The notes under the pieces: model-generated
Databases searched by the model: none
The model's input: the letters and a program-made list of their open reading frames with translations, nothing else
What the model was told of the DNA's origin: nothing
Assembly (NCBI GenBank): GCA_016708125.1
Contig: JADJGF010000001.1
Coordinates: 3,680,001-3,744,000 of the forward strand
Direction: 5' to 3'
Origin: Ignavibacteriota bacterium
GTDB taxonomy: Bacteria > Bacteroidota > Ignavibacteria > Ignavibacteriales > Melioribacteraceae
Length of the DNA stretch: 64,000 bases
Program-made: the position numbers and the translations under genes
Shown: one piece after another, positions 55,716 to 63,112 of the stretch
Position numbering within the stretch: position 1 is the first letter of the stretch
Layout: each line of letters begins with the position of its first letter

Positions 55716-57149
55716 ATGGGAAAATCCATTTCTCGTATATTATCCGAATTTTCTATCGGATTGAAATATGAAGATTTACCGGAAAATGTTATACATGAAG
55801 TCAAAAGATATTTATATGATTCTATTGGATGTGCATATGGCGCAAAGGAAACTAAAGATGTAAATATAATTCGTGATATATATAAAAATATTGCTGGAAA
55901 AGAAGAAGCAACCGTAATTGGTTTTGGCGATAAAATGCCAGCAGTTAATGCAACTTTAATAAATTCGTTAATGATAAGAGCTTTGGACTTCAATGACATT
56001 TATTGGAAAGATGATCCTTCGCATCCTTCTGATATAATTCCCGCAGCACTTGCTGTTGGAGAACTTGTAAATGCTTCAATGAAAGATGTAGTTGTAGCAA
56101 TTGTTTTAGCTTACGAATTTGAACAAAGACTATGCTTATTTGCAAAGCCCGGTGTGCGTGAAAGGAAATGGCATCATGCAACTTTAACACAATTTGTTTC
56201 TCCTATTGTAGCCGGAAAATTATTAGGATTAACAGTTGATGAAATGGTAAATGCAATTGGAATTAATGGTTCACATAATCATACTATCGGCTGCCCCACT
56301 GCCGGGAAATTAACAATGATGAAAAATACAGTTGATCCAATGGCTGTTCAATCCGGAGTTTTTGCAGCTTTAATGGCACAAAAAGGTTTCAGCGGAACTG
56401 AAAAAGTTTTCGAAGGAAAAGAAGGATTTATGGATGCATTTATAGGTTGGAATGCAAAAGATGAAAATCTAAATCCAACCGAAATGAAAGGACGCGATGG
56501 AATTTCTAAATGGAGTTGGGATGTTGATGCTTTAATTGGAAATTTGGGAAAAGATTTTAAAATTTTAGATTGCGGAATGAAGGCATTTCCAACCGAAGCT
56601 TTAACGCACACTCATATATCTTGCGCTATAAAAGTTATGACAGAAAATAATTTGAGCTATTCAGATATTGATGAAGTTAGAGTTACGGCATTTGCTCAAG
56701 CTTATGATATACTTTTTGATCCGGCAAAATATAGACCAGAATCTCGAGAAACCGCAGATCATTCACTTCCCTATTGTTTAGCTGCTGCAATTGTTGATAA
56801 AAAAATCACGACAAATTCTTTCAGTGAAGAAAAATTAAAAGACCCTAGAATTTTTGAAGTAATTGATAAAATTAAAGGTGAACCTTCAATTGAATTTGAA
56901 AAAATGTTCCCTGCAAAACAGCCATCAAAAGTGGTGATAAAAACAAAAGACGGAAAAGAATATTCTGAATATTTGGAATATCCGAAAGGGAATCCAAAAG
57001 AACCAATGACGATGGAAGATTTAGAAAATAAATTTAGTGGATTAGCTTCACCTTGGTTAAATGAAGAAAAACAAAAAGAAATAAAAAGTGTAATTTTTAA
57101 TTGCGAAAATTTATCTACAAGAGAATTTATGGAGAAATTAATTGTGTAA
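55716..57149 (+). CDS. MmgE/PrpD family dehydratase
   Basis: A 477-residue protein of the family that includes 2-methylcitrate dehydratase and cis-aconitate decarboxylase. Landmarks: VKRYLYDSIGCAYGAKET, NSLMIRALDFNDIYW, HPSDIIPAALAVGE, GINGSHNHTIGCPTAGKL, FLEG-like FEGKEGFMDAF, and KAFPTEALTHTHI. The cluster with aconitase and citrate lyase suggests a tricarboxylate substrate. A methylcitrate role is possible but no prpB/prpC is present. Its stop codon TAA overlaps by two bases the first unit of the third octamer array. Confidence 0.88.
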   Translation: MGKSISRILSEFSIGLKYEDLPENVIHEVKRYLYDSIGCAYGAKETKDVNIIRDIYKNIAGKEEATVIGFGDKMPAVNATLINSLMIRALDFNDIYWKDDPSHPSDIIPAALAVGELVNASMKDVVVAIVLAYEFEQRLCLFAKPGVRERKWHHATLTQFVSPIVAGKLLGLTVDEMVNAIGINGSHNHTIGCPTAGKLTMMKNTVDPMAVQSGVFAALMAQKGFSGTEKVFEGKEGFMDAFIGWNAKDENLNPTEMKGRDGISKWSWDVDALIGNLGKDFKILDCGMKAFPTEALTHTHISCAIKVMTENNLSYSDIDEVRVTAFAQAYDILFDPAKYRPESRETADHSLPYCLAAAIVDKKITTNSFSEEKLKDPRIFEVIDKIKGEPSIEFEKMFPAKQPSKVVIKTKDGKEYSEYLEYPKGNPKEPMTMEDLENKFSGLASPWLNEEKQKEIKSVIFNCENLSTREFMEKLIV

Positions 57150-57203
57150 TTGTTAAATTGATGCATTGCTAAATTGCTTAATTGTTAAATGGCTAAATGG
57201 TTG
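57148..57203 (+). repeat. Left octamer array of S23 cassette 3 (seven units)
   Basis: Seven 8-mers in register: AATTGTTA, AATTGATG, CATTGCTA, AATTGCTT, AATTGTTA, AATGGCTA, AATGGTTG. G at position 5 recurs without break every eight bases. The first two bases overlap the TAA stop of the MmgE/PrpD gene. Confidence 0.9.
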
Positions 57204-57236
57204 TTTTAAATTTTCTTCCCATAAAATTTAATCTTT

Positions 57237-57260
57237 CAACAATTTAGTTATATAACAATT
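57237..57260 (-). repeat. Inner reverse octamer array of S23 cassette 3
   Basis: Three units CAACAATT, TAGTTATA, TAACAATT, the reverse complement of the left-arm type. Bases 57237-57262 pair with 57178-57203 (21 of 26 identical) around a 33-base loop, so a hairpin can form before the S23 ORF even starts. Confidence 0.8.
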
Positions 57261-57283
57261 CAATAATAATTTAGAGAATTATA

Positions 57284-57670
57284 ATGGAAAATGAACAAAA
57301 AAAATTCTTAAAATTAAATGATATCGAAGCATATAAAATTGCTTTCAATTTAAGTAACTATATTTGGGATATTGTAATTACTTGGGATATTTTTGCAAAG
57401 AAAACAATTGAAGAACAATATGTCGATGCAGTTGATTCTATCTCTGCAAATATTGCTGAAGGTTTTGGAAGATATTCAAAAAAGGATAAAATCAGATTTT
57501 ATCGAATAAGTTTTGGTTCGGTCTTTGAATCATTGGACTGGAATCAAAAATCAATAGTGAAGAATTTATTAACTAAGGATCACAACAATTATATTTTCAA
57601 TGAACTCCAAAAATTACCCAAATCAATAAATTCTTTAATTAGTTTTACGAATAATAAATTACAAATTTGA
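57284..57670 (+). CDS. S23/IVS-type four-helix-bundle protein, second subfamily (cassette 3)
   Basis: A 128-residue protein. The N-terminus LNDIEAYKIAFNLSNYIWDI and the core DSISANIAEGFGRYSKKDKI then RFYRISFGSVFES match the S23 family pattern (S..ANIAEG..R.S). Outside this motif it is unlike the cassette 2 protein, so it represents another subfamily. It is small, helical and probably binds nucleic acid. It starts after a long leader with its own octamer hairpin and ends 13 bp before the right array. Confidence 0.86.
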   Translation: MENEQKKFLKLNDIEAYKIAFNLSNYIWDIVITWDIFAKKTIEEQYVDAVDSISANIAEGFGRYSKKDKIRFYRISFGSVFESLDWNQKSIVKNLLTKDHNNYIFNELQKLPKSINSLISFTNNKLQI

Positions 57671-57683
57671 TTCAAATTGCTTT

Positions 57684-57715
57684 TAACAATTAAGCAATTT
57701 ATCAGTTTAACAATT
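57684..57715 (-). repeat. Right octamer array of S23 cassette 3 (four units)
   Basis: Forward units TAACAATT, AAGCAATT, TATCAGTT, TAACAATT. The array ends two bases before the AGAGAG SD of the citrate lyase gene. Same unit type as the left arm in opposite orientation. Confidence 0.92.
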
Positions 57716-57727
57716 CAAGAGAGTTTT

Positions 57728-58945
57728 ATGCAAAAATCATTCGCCGGTCAAAAAGGACCAAAAGTTAGATCTGATTGTTACATCGAAATTGAAGAAACAA
57801 ATTCCGGTGGAATTAAAATTGATCTGAAAAGTAAAGTTGATGTAATGTACGGAAGCTCAATAAAATCAATGCTTTTGGAAATGTGCAAGTATTTCAAAAT
57901 TAAAAATGCAAATATTTTGTGCGAAGATTCCGGAGCTTTGCCATTTACAATTTCTGCTCGATTTGAATCTGCAATTAAAAGATTACATCCGGAAATTACC
58001 GATGAATTTTTGTTGCCGATGAATAAAAATAATTTGTATTCAACTGTAAAAGATAAATTGCGAAGAAGCCGTTTGTATCTTCCCGGAAATGAACCAAAAT
58101 TTTATCCAAATGCCGGACTTCATTCCCCGGATGGAATTATTCTTGATTTAGAAGATAGCGTTTCTCCAACCGAAAAAGATTCAGCACAATTTTTGGTTCG
58201 TAATGCATTAAGAAGTATAAATTTTTATGGCGCGGAACGAATGGTAAGAATCAACCAATTGCCAAAAGGTTTGGATGATTTAAAATTTGTAATTCCACAT
58301 AATGTTAATCTTATTTTAATTCCAAAATGTGAATCAACAAATGAAGTTTTAGAAACCGTGGAAATTGTAAATGAATTAAAAAGTAAAAATAAAATTTCCA
58401 ACGAAATAATTTTTATGCCGATTATAGAAAGTGCGCTTGGAGTTGAAAAAGCTTTCGAAATTGCTACTGCTTCTGAAAATATTTGTGCTTTGGCTGTTGG
58501 ACTTGAAGATTACACCGCCGATATTGGTACTCAACGTACAGCAGAAGGAACTGAAAGTTTTTATGCAAGAAGTCAAATTATTAATGCTGCAAAAGCTGCA
58601 AAAATTCAAGCAATTGATACAGTTTTCTCAGATATAAATGATATGGAAGGTTTACGTAAAAGTGTTCTGGAGGCTAAACAATTGGGTTTTGAAGGAAAAG
58701 GTTGCATTCATCCTAGACAAATAAAAGTTATAAATGAAGCATTTCTTCCCGAAAAAAATGAAATTGACAAAGCAAAAAAAATTGTTATAGCTTTTGATGA
58801 TGCTAAATCAAAAGGGTTAGGAGTTGTATCGTTAGGAAGTAAAATGATTGATGCGCCCATTGTAAAACGTGCAGAAAAAACAATCAAACTTGCAGTTGAA
58901 AATAGTTTGTTAGATAAAAATTGGAAATCAAATGAAATTAGTTAA
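57728..58945 (+). CDS. Citrate lyase acyl-carrier (gamma) and beta subunit fusion (CitD-CitE)
   Basis: A 405-residue fusion. Residues 1-95 are the acyl-carrier subunit CitD: KVRSDCYIEIE carries the serine (Ser15) that bears the triphosphoribosyl-dephospho-CoA group, and the DSGALPFTISARFESAIKRL end is typical of CitD. Residues about 120-395 are CitE: RRSRLYLPGNEPKFYPNAG, ILDLEDSVSPTEKDSA, FMPIIESALGVEKA, AVGLEDYTADIG, and GKGCIHPRQIKVINEAF. The upstream in-frame TTG (57677) is inside the repeat array, so the ATG at 57728, with SD AGAGAG, is chosen. CitC, CitX and CitG are not in the window. Overlaps citF by 14 bp. Confidence 0.9.
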   Translation: MQKSFAGQKGPKVRSDCYIEIEETNSGGIKIDLKSKVDVMYGSSIKSMLLEMCKYFKIKNANILCEDSGALPFTISARFESAIKRLHPEITDEFLLPMNKNNLYSTVKDKLRRSRLYLPGNEPKFYPNAGLHSPDGIILDLEDSVSPTEKDSAQFLVRNALRSINFYGAERMVRINQLPKGLDDLKFVIPHNVNLILIPKCESTNEVLETVEIVNELKSKNKISNEIIFMPIIESALGVEKAFEIATASENICALAVGLEDYTADIGTQRTAEGTESFYARSQIINAAKAAKIQAIDTVFSDINDMEGLRKSVLEAKQLGFEGKGCIHPRQIKVINEAFLPEKNEIDKAKKIVIAFDDAKSKGLGVVSLGSKMIDAPIVKRAEKTIKLAVENSLLDKNWKSNEIS

Positions 58946-60485
58946 AAATGCTGCTGGAAGATTTGTTCCAACTAGAATAAATAAACGTGATGAAATTCCA
59001 TATAAAGGAATTGGCAAATTTAGACCAAAAGGAAACAAAGCAAAACCGCCAATTAGAACTTGTATTGATTATCCAACAGATGGAAATAAATTAGTTTCAA
59101 GTTTAGAAGAAGCATTAAAAAAAGCCGGATTGAAAGACGGAATGACAATTTCCACACATCATCATTTAAGAAATGGCGATGTTCTTACAAATCAACTTTT
59201 TGATACAATTAAAAAAATGGGAATCAAAAATATTCGATGGTTTCCAAGCGCATCATTTCCATGTCATCAACATTTAATTCAATATTTGGAAGATGGCACA
59301 ATTCATCACATTGAAGGAAGCATGAACGGACCTTTAGGAAAATTTACAACTGATGGAAAAATGAAAGGAATTGGAGTTCTACGATCGCATGGCGGAAGAT
59401 ATCAATCAATTCAAGATGGTGAAGTTCATATTGATATTGCAGTAATTGCTGCTCCAACTGCTGATCCGTTTGGGAATGCAACTGGGGATCAAGGAAAATC
59501 TGCTTGCGGACTTTTAGGTTTCGCACTCGGCGATTCGGAATATGCAGATCGTGTTATTGTGGTAACAGATAATCTTGTTCCCTTCCCTTGCATTCCTTGG
59601 CAGATTCAAGGTAACAATGTTGATTTTGTTGTGCAGACAGATTCGCTTGGAGATTCATCAAAAATTGTTTCCGGAACTACTGAAGTTACAAAAAGTCCGG
59701 ATAGATTATTAATTGCTGAATATGTTGCTCAATTTTTTGAAGATGCCGGAATATTAAAAGATGGATTTTCATTTCAAGCTGGTGCCGGAGGAACAAATTT
59801 AGCATTCGCACTTTTCCTCAAAGAAAAAATGAAAGCAAAAAATATTAAGGCAAGATTTATACGCGGCGGAAGCACAAAATATTTAGTAGAAATGTTGGAA
59901 GAAGGATTAACTGATTATATTTTAGACGGACAAACTTTTGATTTGGAAGGTGTACGATCCATGCACGAAAATGCAAATCACGTAAATACGTCTCCGTTCA
60001 CAAGTTATAATTATCACGGTAAAGGAAATTTTGCATCAATTTTGGATGTAGTAGTTTTAGGGGCAACTGAAGTTGATCTTAATTTTAACGCAAATGTTGT
60101 TACTCATTCCGATGGATATTTGCTTCACGGAATTGGCGGATGGCAGAATTGCCTTTTTTCAAAATGTACAATTTTAGCAATTCCTTCTTTCAGAGATCGC
60201 ATTCCCGTAATTGTTGATGAAGTTACAACTTTATGCGGACCTGGAGAATTAGTTGATGTAATTGTAACCGAGCGCGGAATTGCGATAAATCCCAAAAGAA
60301 AAGATTTGATTGAAGCTGTAAAGAATACTAAATTACCTATCAAAACTATAAAAGAAATTTACAACGAAGTAAATGAAATTTGCGGCGGTATTCCGTCAAA
60401 ACCAAAAGTTAACAAGAATAAAGTCGTTGCTGTTGTTAAATGGGTTGATGGAACAATATTGGATTCTGTATTTCAAAAAGTTTAG
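58932..60485 (+). CDS. citF: Citrate lyase alpha subunit (CitF)
   Basis: A 517-residue citrate:acetyl-ACP transferase. Landmarks are MTISTHHHLRNGDVLTNQLF, GVLRSHGGRYQSIQDGE, AAPTADPFGNATGDQGKSAC, GSTKYLVEMLEEG and CGPGELVDVIVTERGIAINP. With the CitD-CitE fusion it forms citrate lyase, which splits citrate into acetate and oxaloacetate without ATP. Start is at ATG within the end of the CitDE gene, with GGAAA ahead. Together with aconitase and isocitrate dehydrogenase it gives a citrate-metabolising unit. Confidence 0.94.
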   Translation: MKLVKNAAGRFVPTRINKRDEIPYKGIGKFRPKGNKAKPPIRTCIDYPTDGNKLVSSLEEALKKAGLKDGMTISTHHHLRNGDVLTNQLFDTIKKMGIKNIRWFPSASFPCHQHLIQYLEDGTIHHIEGSMNGPLGKFTTDGKMKGIGVLRSHGGRYQSIQDGEVHIDIAVIAAPTADPFGNATGDQGKSACGLLGFALGDSEYADRVIVVTDNLVPFPCIPWQIQGNNVDFVVQTDSLGDSSKIVSGTTEVTKSPDRLLIAEYVAQFFEDAGILKDGFSFQAGAGGTNLAFALFLKEKMKAKNIKARFIRGGSTKYLVEMLEEGLTDYILDGQTFDLEGVRSMHENANHVNTSPFTSYNYHGKGNFASILDVVVLGATEVDLNFNANVVTHSDGYLLHGIGGWQNCLFSKCTILAIPSFRDRIPVIVDEVTTLCGPGELVDVIVTERGIAINPKRKDLIEAVKNTKLPIKTIKEIYNEVNEICGGIPSKPKVNKNKVVAVVKWVDGTILDSVFQKV

Positions 60486-60500
60486 GTAAGGAAATTATGT

Positions 60501-60806
60501 ATGGAAATTTTAATTAGAAAAACTCGTAATCGCTCAATTACTGTTTTAATTATTGCTTTTCTTGCGCTCACTTGGCAGTTTATAAATTATATGGTTGTAA
60601 AAAATTTAATTGCAGAATCGATCACAATTGATGAATTTGAAAAAGCAATGATATACGCAAGTTATATAATTTTCATACTTTTAATCTTCGCTGTAATTTT
60701 ACTTGTTTATTCTGTTTTTCGAGTAAGTATAAAATATTCCTCAATTCAAAAAAAGGAAGCAGCTAAAATTTCGCAAACCGATTCTGTTCAAATCCCTAAA
60801 AATTAA
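60501..60806 (+). CDS. Small membrane protein of unknown function
   Basis: A 101-residue protein with two hydrophobic segments (about 12-32 and 50-73) and short polar ends. It is preceded by TAAGGA about nine bases upstream of the ATG. No family is recognised. It is 15 bp downstream of citF and ahead of the patatin gene. Confidence 0.65.
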   Translation: MEILIRKTRNRSITVLIIAFLALTWQFINYMVVKNLIAESITIDEFEKAMIYASYIIFILLIFAVILLVYSVFRVSIKYSSIQKKEAAKISQTDSVQIPKN

Positions 60807-60815
60807 TTTTTGAAA

Positions 60816-61655
60816 ATGAAGAAAATTGGAATTGCGTTTGGTTCCGGCGGAGCAAGAGGTTTAGCTCATATCTTAATGATTCAAGCATTTGAGGAATTAG
60901 GAATAAAACCTTCCATAATTTCCGGATCAAGCATTGGAGCAATTGTTGGAGCAGCTTATTCTTCGGGATTAACTTCTCACGAAATGAACGAAATAGTTTT
61001 TGATATTCTTCGCCACAAAAACAGCAGATTTTGGGAAATCCATAAAAAATCTGATATTACCAAAATGTTTAACTTGATTGATCCCGGCATTGCAATTGGC
61101 GGAATGTTAAAAGGCGATAAATTTGTTAACATAATTTCTAAAGCAATAAAAATTAATAATTTCAAAGATTTAAAAATTCCATTAAAAATTGTTGCGACAG
61201 ATTACTGGGAAAAGAAACAAGTTATTTTGAGAAGAGGTGAATTAATTCACGCTGTGCGTGCAAGTTATTCATTGCCCGGTTTATTTGCTCCGGTAAATTT
61301 TGGTGAAAAATTATTAATTGATGGCGGAATGGTAAATCCGTTGCCATATGATTTAATAAAAGATAAGTGCGATATTACAATCGCGATTGACGTTTCGGCA
61401 AATAAAATTAAAACCGGCAATTATTCCCCGCCCGCTTGGGAAATTCTTTTTTCAGCTTTTCAGATTATGCAGAATTCAATTGTTACAGAAAAGTTAAAAC
61501 AATCACAGCCGGATATTTTAATTAAAATAGATATACAAAATGTACGTGTTCACGAATTTTATAAAGCCGAAAATATATTTCAACAAGCAATTCCTTATAA
61601 AGATGAGTTGAAATTCAAAATTGAAAATTTGCTAAATCAACCTAAAAATATTTAG
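60816..61655 (+). CDS. Patatin-like phospholipase (RssA type)
   Basis: About 279 residues of an intracellular patatin fold. The oxyanion loop FGSGGARGLAHI is at the N-terminus, the nucleophile Ser in ISGSSIGAIVGAAYSSG, and the catalytic Asp in LLIDGGMVNPLPYDL. RASYSLPGLFAPV is typical of the RssA/NTE group. A TTG two codons upstream (60810) is possible; the ATG at 60816 is preferred. It probably hydrolyses phospholipid or lysophospholipid. No direct partner is seen. Confidence 0.92.
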   Translation: MKKIGIAFGSGGARGLAHILMIQAFEELGIKPSIISGSSIGAIVGAAYSSGLTSHEMNEIVFDILRHKNSRFWEIHKKSDITKMFNLIDPGIAIGGMLKGDKFVNIISKAIKINNFKDLKIPLKIVATDYWEKKQVILRRGELIHAVRASYSLPGLFAPVNFGEKLLIDGGMVNPLPYDLIKDKCDITIAIDVSANKIKTGNYSPPAWEILFSAFQIMQNSIVTEKLKQSQPDILIKIDIQNVRVHEFYKAENIFQQAIPYKDELKFKIENLLNQPKNI

Positions 61656-61900
61656 CATAATAAAAACATTTCAATTATATTTTCAATCAAAAGTCGAAAA
61701 TCCTTCACAAATATAAAATATCTAAGAAAGGAATTCATTCTTTGGCAAAATTCTAATATTCACCGAGAAAAATTTATCATTTACCGAATTCATCTGAAAT
61801 AATTTAAGAGTACACAATATTTTTACAATAACTTAATTTGAACCTTTGAAAAAAGTTTAAGAAGTTTCATAAACAATAATCTAGAAAATTTTTTGAGAAA
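61656..61900. other. AT-rich intergenic region before the efflux genes
   Basis: About 245 bp without a supported gene or hairpin. It separates the citrate/patatin block from the efflux operon and probably holds its promoter, which I could not identify. Confidence 0.4.
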
Positions 61901-63097
61901 ATGATGGAAACACAAAAAGCTGATTTATCTTCATTAAGAATTGACAGAACAAAGAAAAATGTTAATCCGGAATTGAAAGGAAGAAACGTAAGATTTATAA
62001 TTTACTCTATTTTAATAATTGCAATTTTAACCGGACTTTATATTGGCTGGAAAAATTTAACTTCTCCGGAAGTTGAAGTAAAAGTCACAACCGCAGTTTT
62101 ACAGTCAAATGCTCAAAGCAGTGCCGTGCTTACCGCAAGCGGTTATGTAGTTGCTCAACGTAAAGCTGCAATTGCATCGAAAGGAACCGGAAGATTAGTT
62201 TATCTTGGAGTTGTTGAAGGAGATCAAGTAAAGACAAATCAAATTATTGCAAGATTAGAGGATAATGATATTAGAGCTCAATATGAACAAGCAAAAGCAA
62301 ATTTAAAACTTAACGAAGCATCATTAAAGGAAGCTGAAAATAATTTTAATCGTGAAAAAAAATTAAACGAATCAAAATTATCAAGTGAAATGGCTTTAGA
62401 TTTAGCCGAATCTAATTATTATAAAGTCTTGGCATCTATTGATGTTGCAAAAGCTACATTGCTTGCAGCAGAAGTTGCAATGGAAAATACAATAATCCGC
62501 GCTCCATTTGATGGAACTGTTTTAAGTAAAAATGCAGATGTCGGAGAAATAGTTGCTCCTTTTGCTGCAAGTGTAAATTCAAAATCTGCTGTTGTAACAA
62601 TTGCTGATATGACTTCACTTCAAGTAGAAGCAGATGTTAGTGAATCTAATATTGAAAAAATTGAACCAAACCAAGAATGTCAAATTACAATTGATGCCTA
62701 TCCAAATTTTAATTATGCGGGATACGTTGCTAAAATTGTACCCACTGCAGATAGAGGAAAAGCAACTGTTATGGTTAAAGTTGGATTCAAAAATTATGAT
62801 AGAAAAGTTCTACCGGAAATGAGTGCAAAAGTTTTATTCTTGCGTGAAGCAATGCAAAATGAAATTGTTGAAGAAAAACCAAGTTTGGTAATTCTTAAAT
62901 CAGCAATGAGAAATGAGAATGATCAAAATGTAGTTTTTAAAATAAAAGATAATAAAGCATACAAGGTAAACGTTAATACTGGTAAGGATTTTAACGAATT
63001 TATAGAAATTTTAAGCGGTGTAGAAGTTGGTGAAGAAATCATTGATAATCTCAATGAAAATATTAAGGAAGGAATAAAAGTAAAAATTAATAAATAA
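61901..63097 (+). CDS. Periplasmic adaptor (membrane fusion) protein of a MacAB-like exporter
   Basis: A 398-residue HlyD-family adaptor. One N-terminal membrane segment (about 31-50) is followed by a lipoyl/barrel-sandwich domain (LTASGYVVAQRKAAIASKGT, GRLVYLGVVEGDQVKTNQII), a coiled-coil hairpin (about 120-185), the second lipoyl half (IIRAPFDGTVLSKNADVGE) and a beta-barrel domain (VEADVSESNIEKIEPNQ). It should bridge the inner-membrane ABC transporter to the outer membrane. The ABC ATPase follows 15 bp later. Confidence 0.92.
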   Translation: MMETQKADLSSLRIDRTKKNVNPELKGRNVRFIIYSILIIAILTGLYIGWKNLTSPEVEVKVTTAVLQSNAQSSAVLTASGYVVAQRKAAIASKGTGRLVYLGVVEGDQVKTNQIIARLEDNDIRAQYEQAKANLKLNEASLKEAENNFNREKKLNESKLSSEMALDLAESNYYKVLASIDVAKATLLAAEVAMENTIIRAPFDGTVLSKNADVGEIVAPFAASVNSKSAVVTIADMTSLQVEADVSESNIEKIEPNQECQITIDAYPNFNYAGYVAKIVPTADRGKATVMVKVGFKNYDRKVLPEMSAKVLFLREAMQNEIVEEKPSLVILKSAMRNENDQNVVFKIKDNKAYKVNVNTGKDFNEFIEILSGVEVGEEIIDNLNENIKEGIKVKINK

Positions 63098-63112
63098 GTT
63101 TGAGAGGAAATT

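Larger units (their letters stand above)
57148..57715 (+). mobile_element. S23 cassette 3 (AATTGYTA octamer arms plus S23 gene)
   Basis: A 568-bp unit with different arms and a different S23 subfamily from cassettes 1 and 2, but the same layout: left arm at the upstream stop codon, S23 gene, right arm next to the SD of the downstream gene. The left 42 bases (57148-57189) and the reverse complement of 57682-57715 match at 33 of 34 positions once a single 8-base unit is removed, a gap that corresponds exactly to one octamer. Confidence 0.65.

Noticed and set aside
55631..55999. Minus-strand open frame of 122 codons
   Set aside because: It overlaps the well-supported MmgE/PrpD gene and shows no recognisable family pattern.
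51204..57715. Diversity-generating retroelement, suggested by Avd-like S23 proteins
   Set aside because: No reverse transcriptase, template repeat or variable repeat was found nearby.
51204..57715. Insertion sequences or transposons around the S23 genes
   Set aside because: No transposase frame and no target-site duplication visible; S23 has no known transposase activity, so mobility is only inferred.
57677..57727. TTG start giving a longer CitD-CitE protein
   Set aside because: This stretch lies in the octamer array and has no SD; the ATG at 57728 has AGAGAG ahead and fits the CitD N-terminus.
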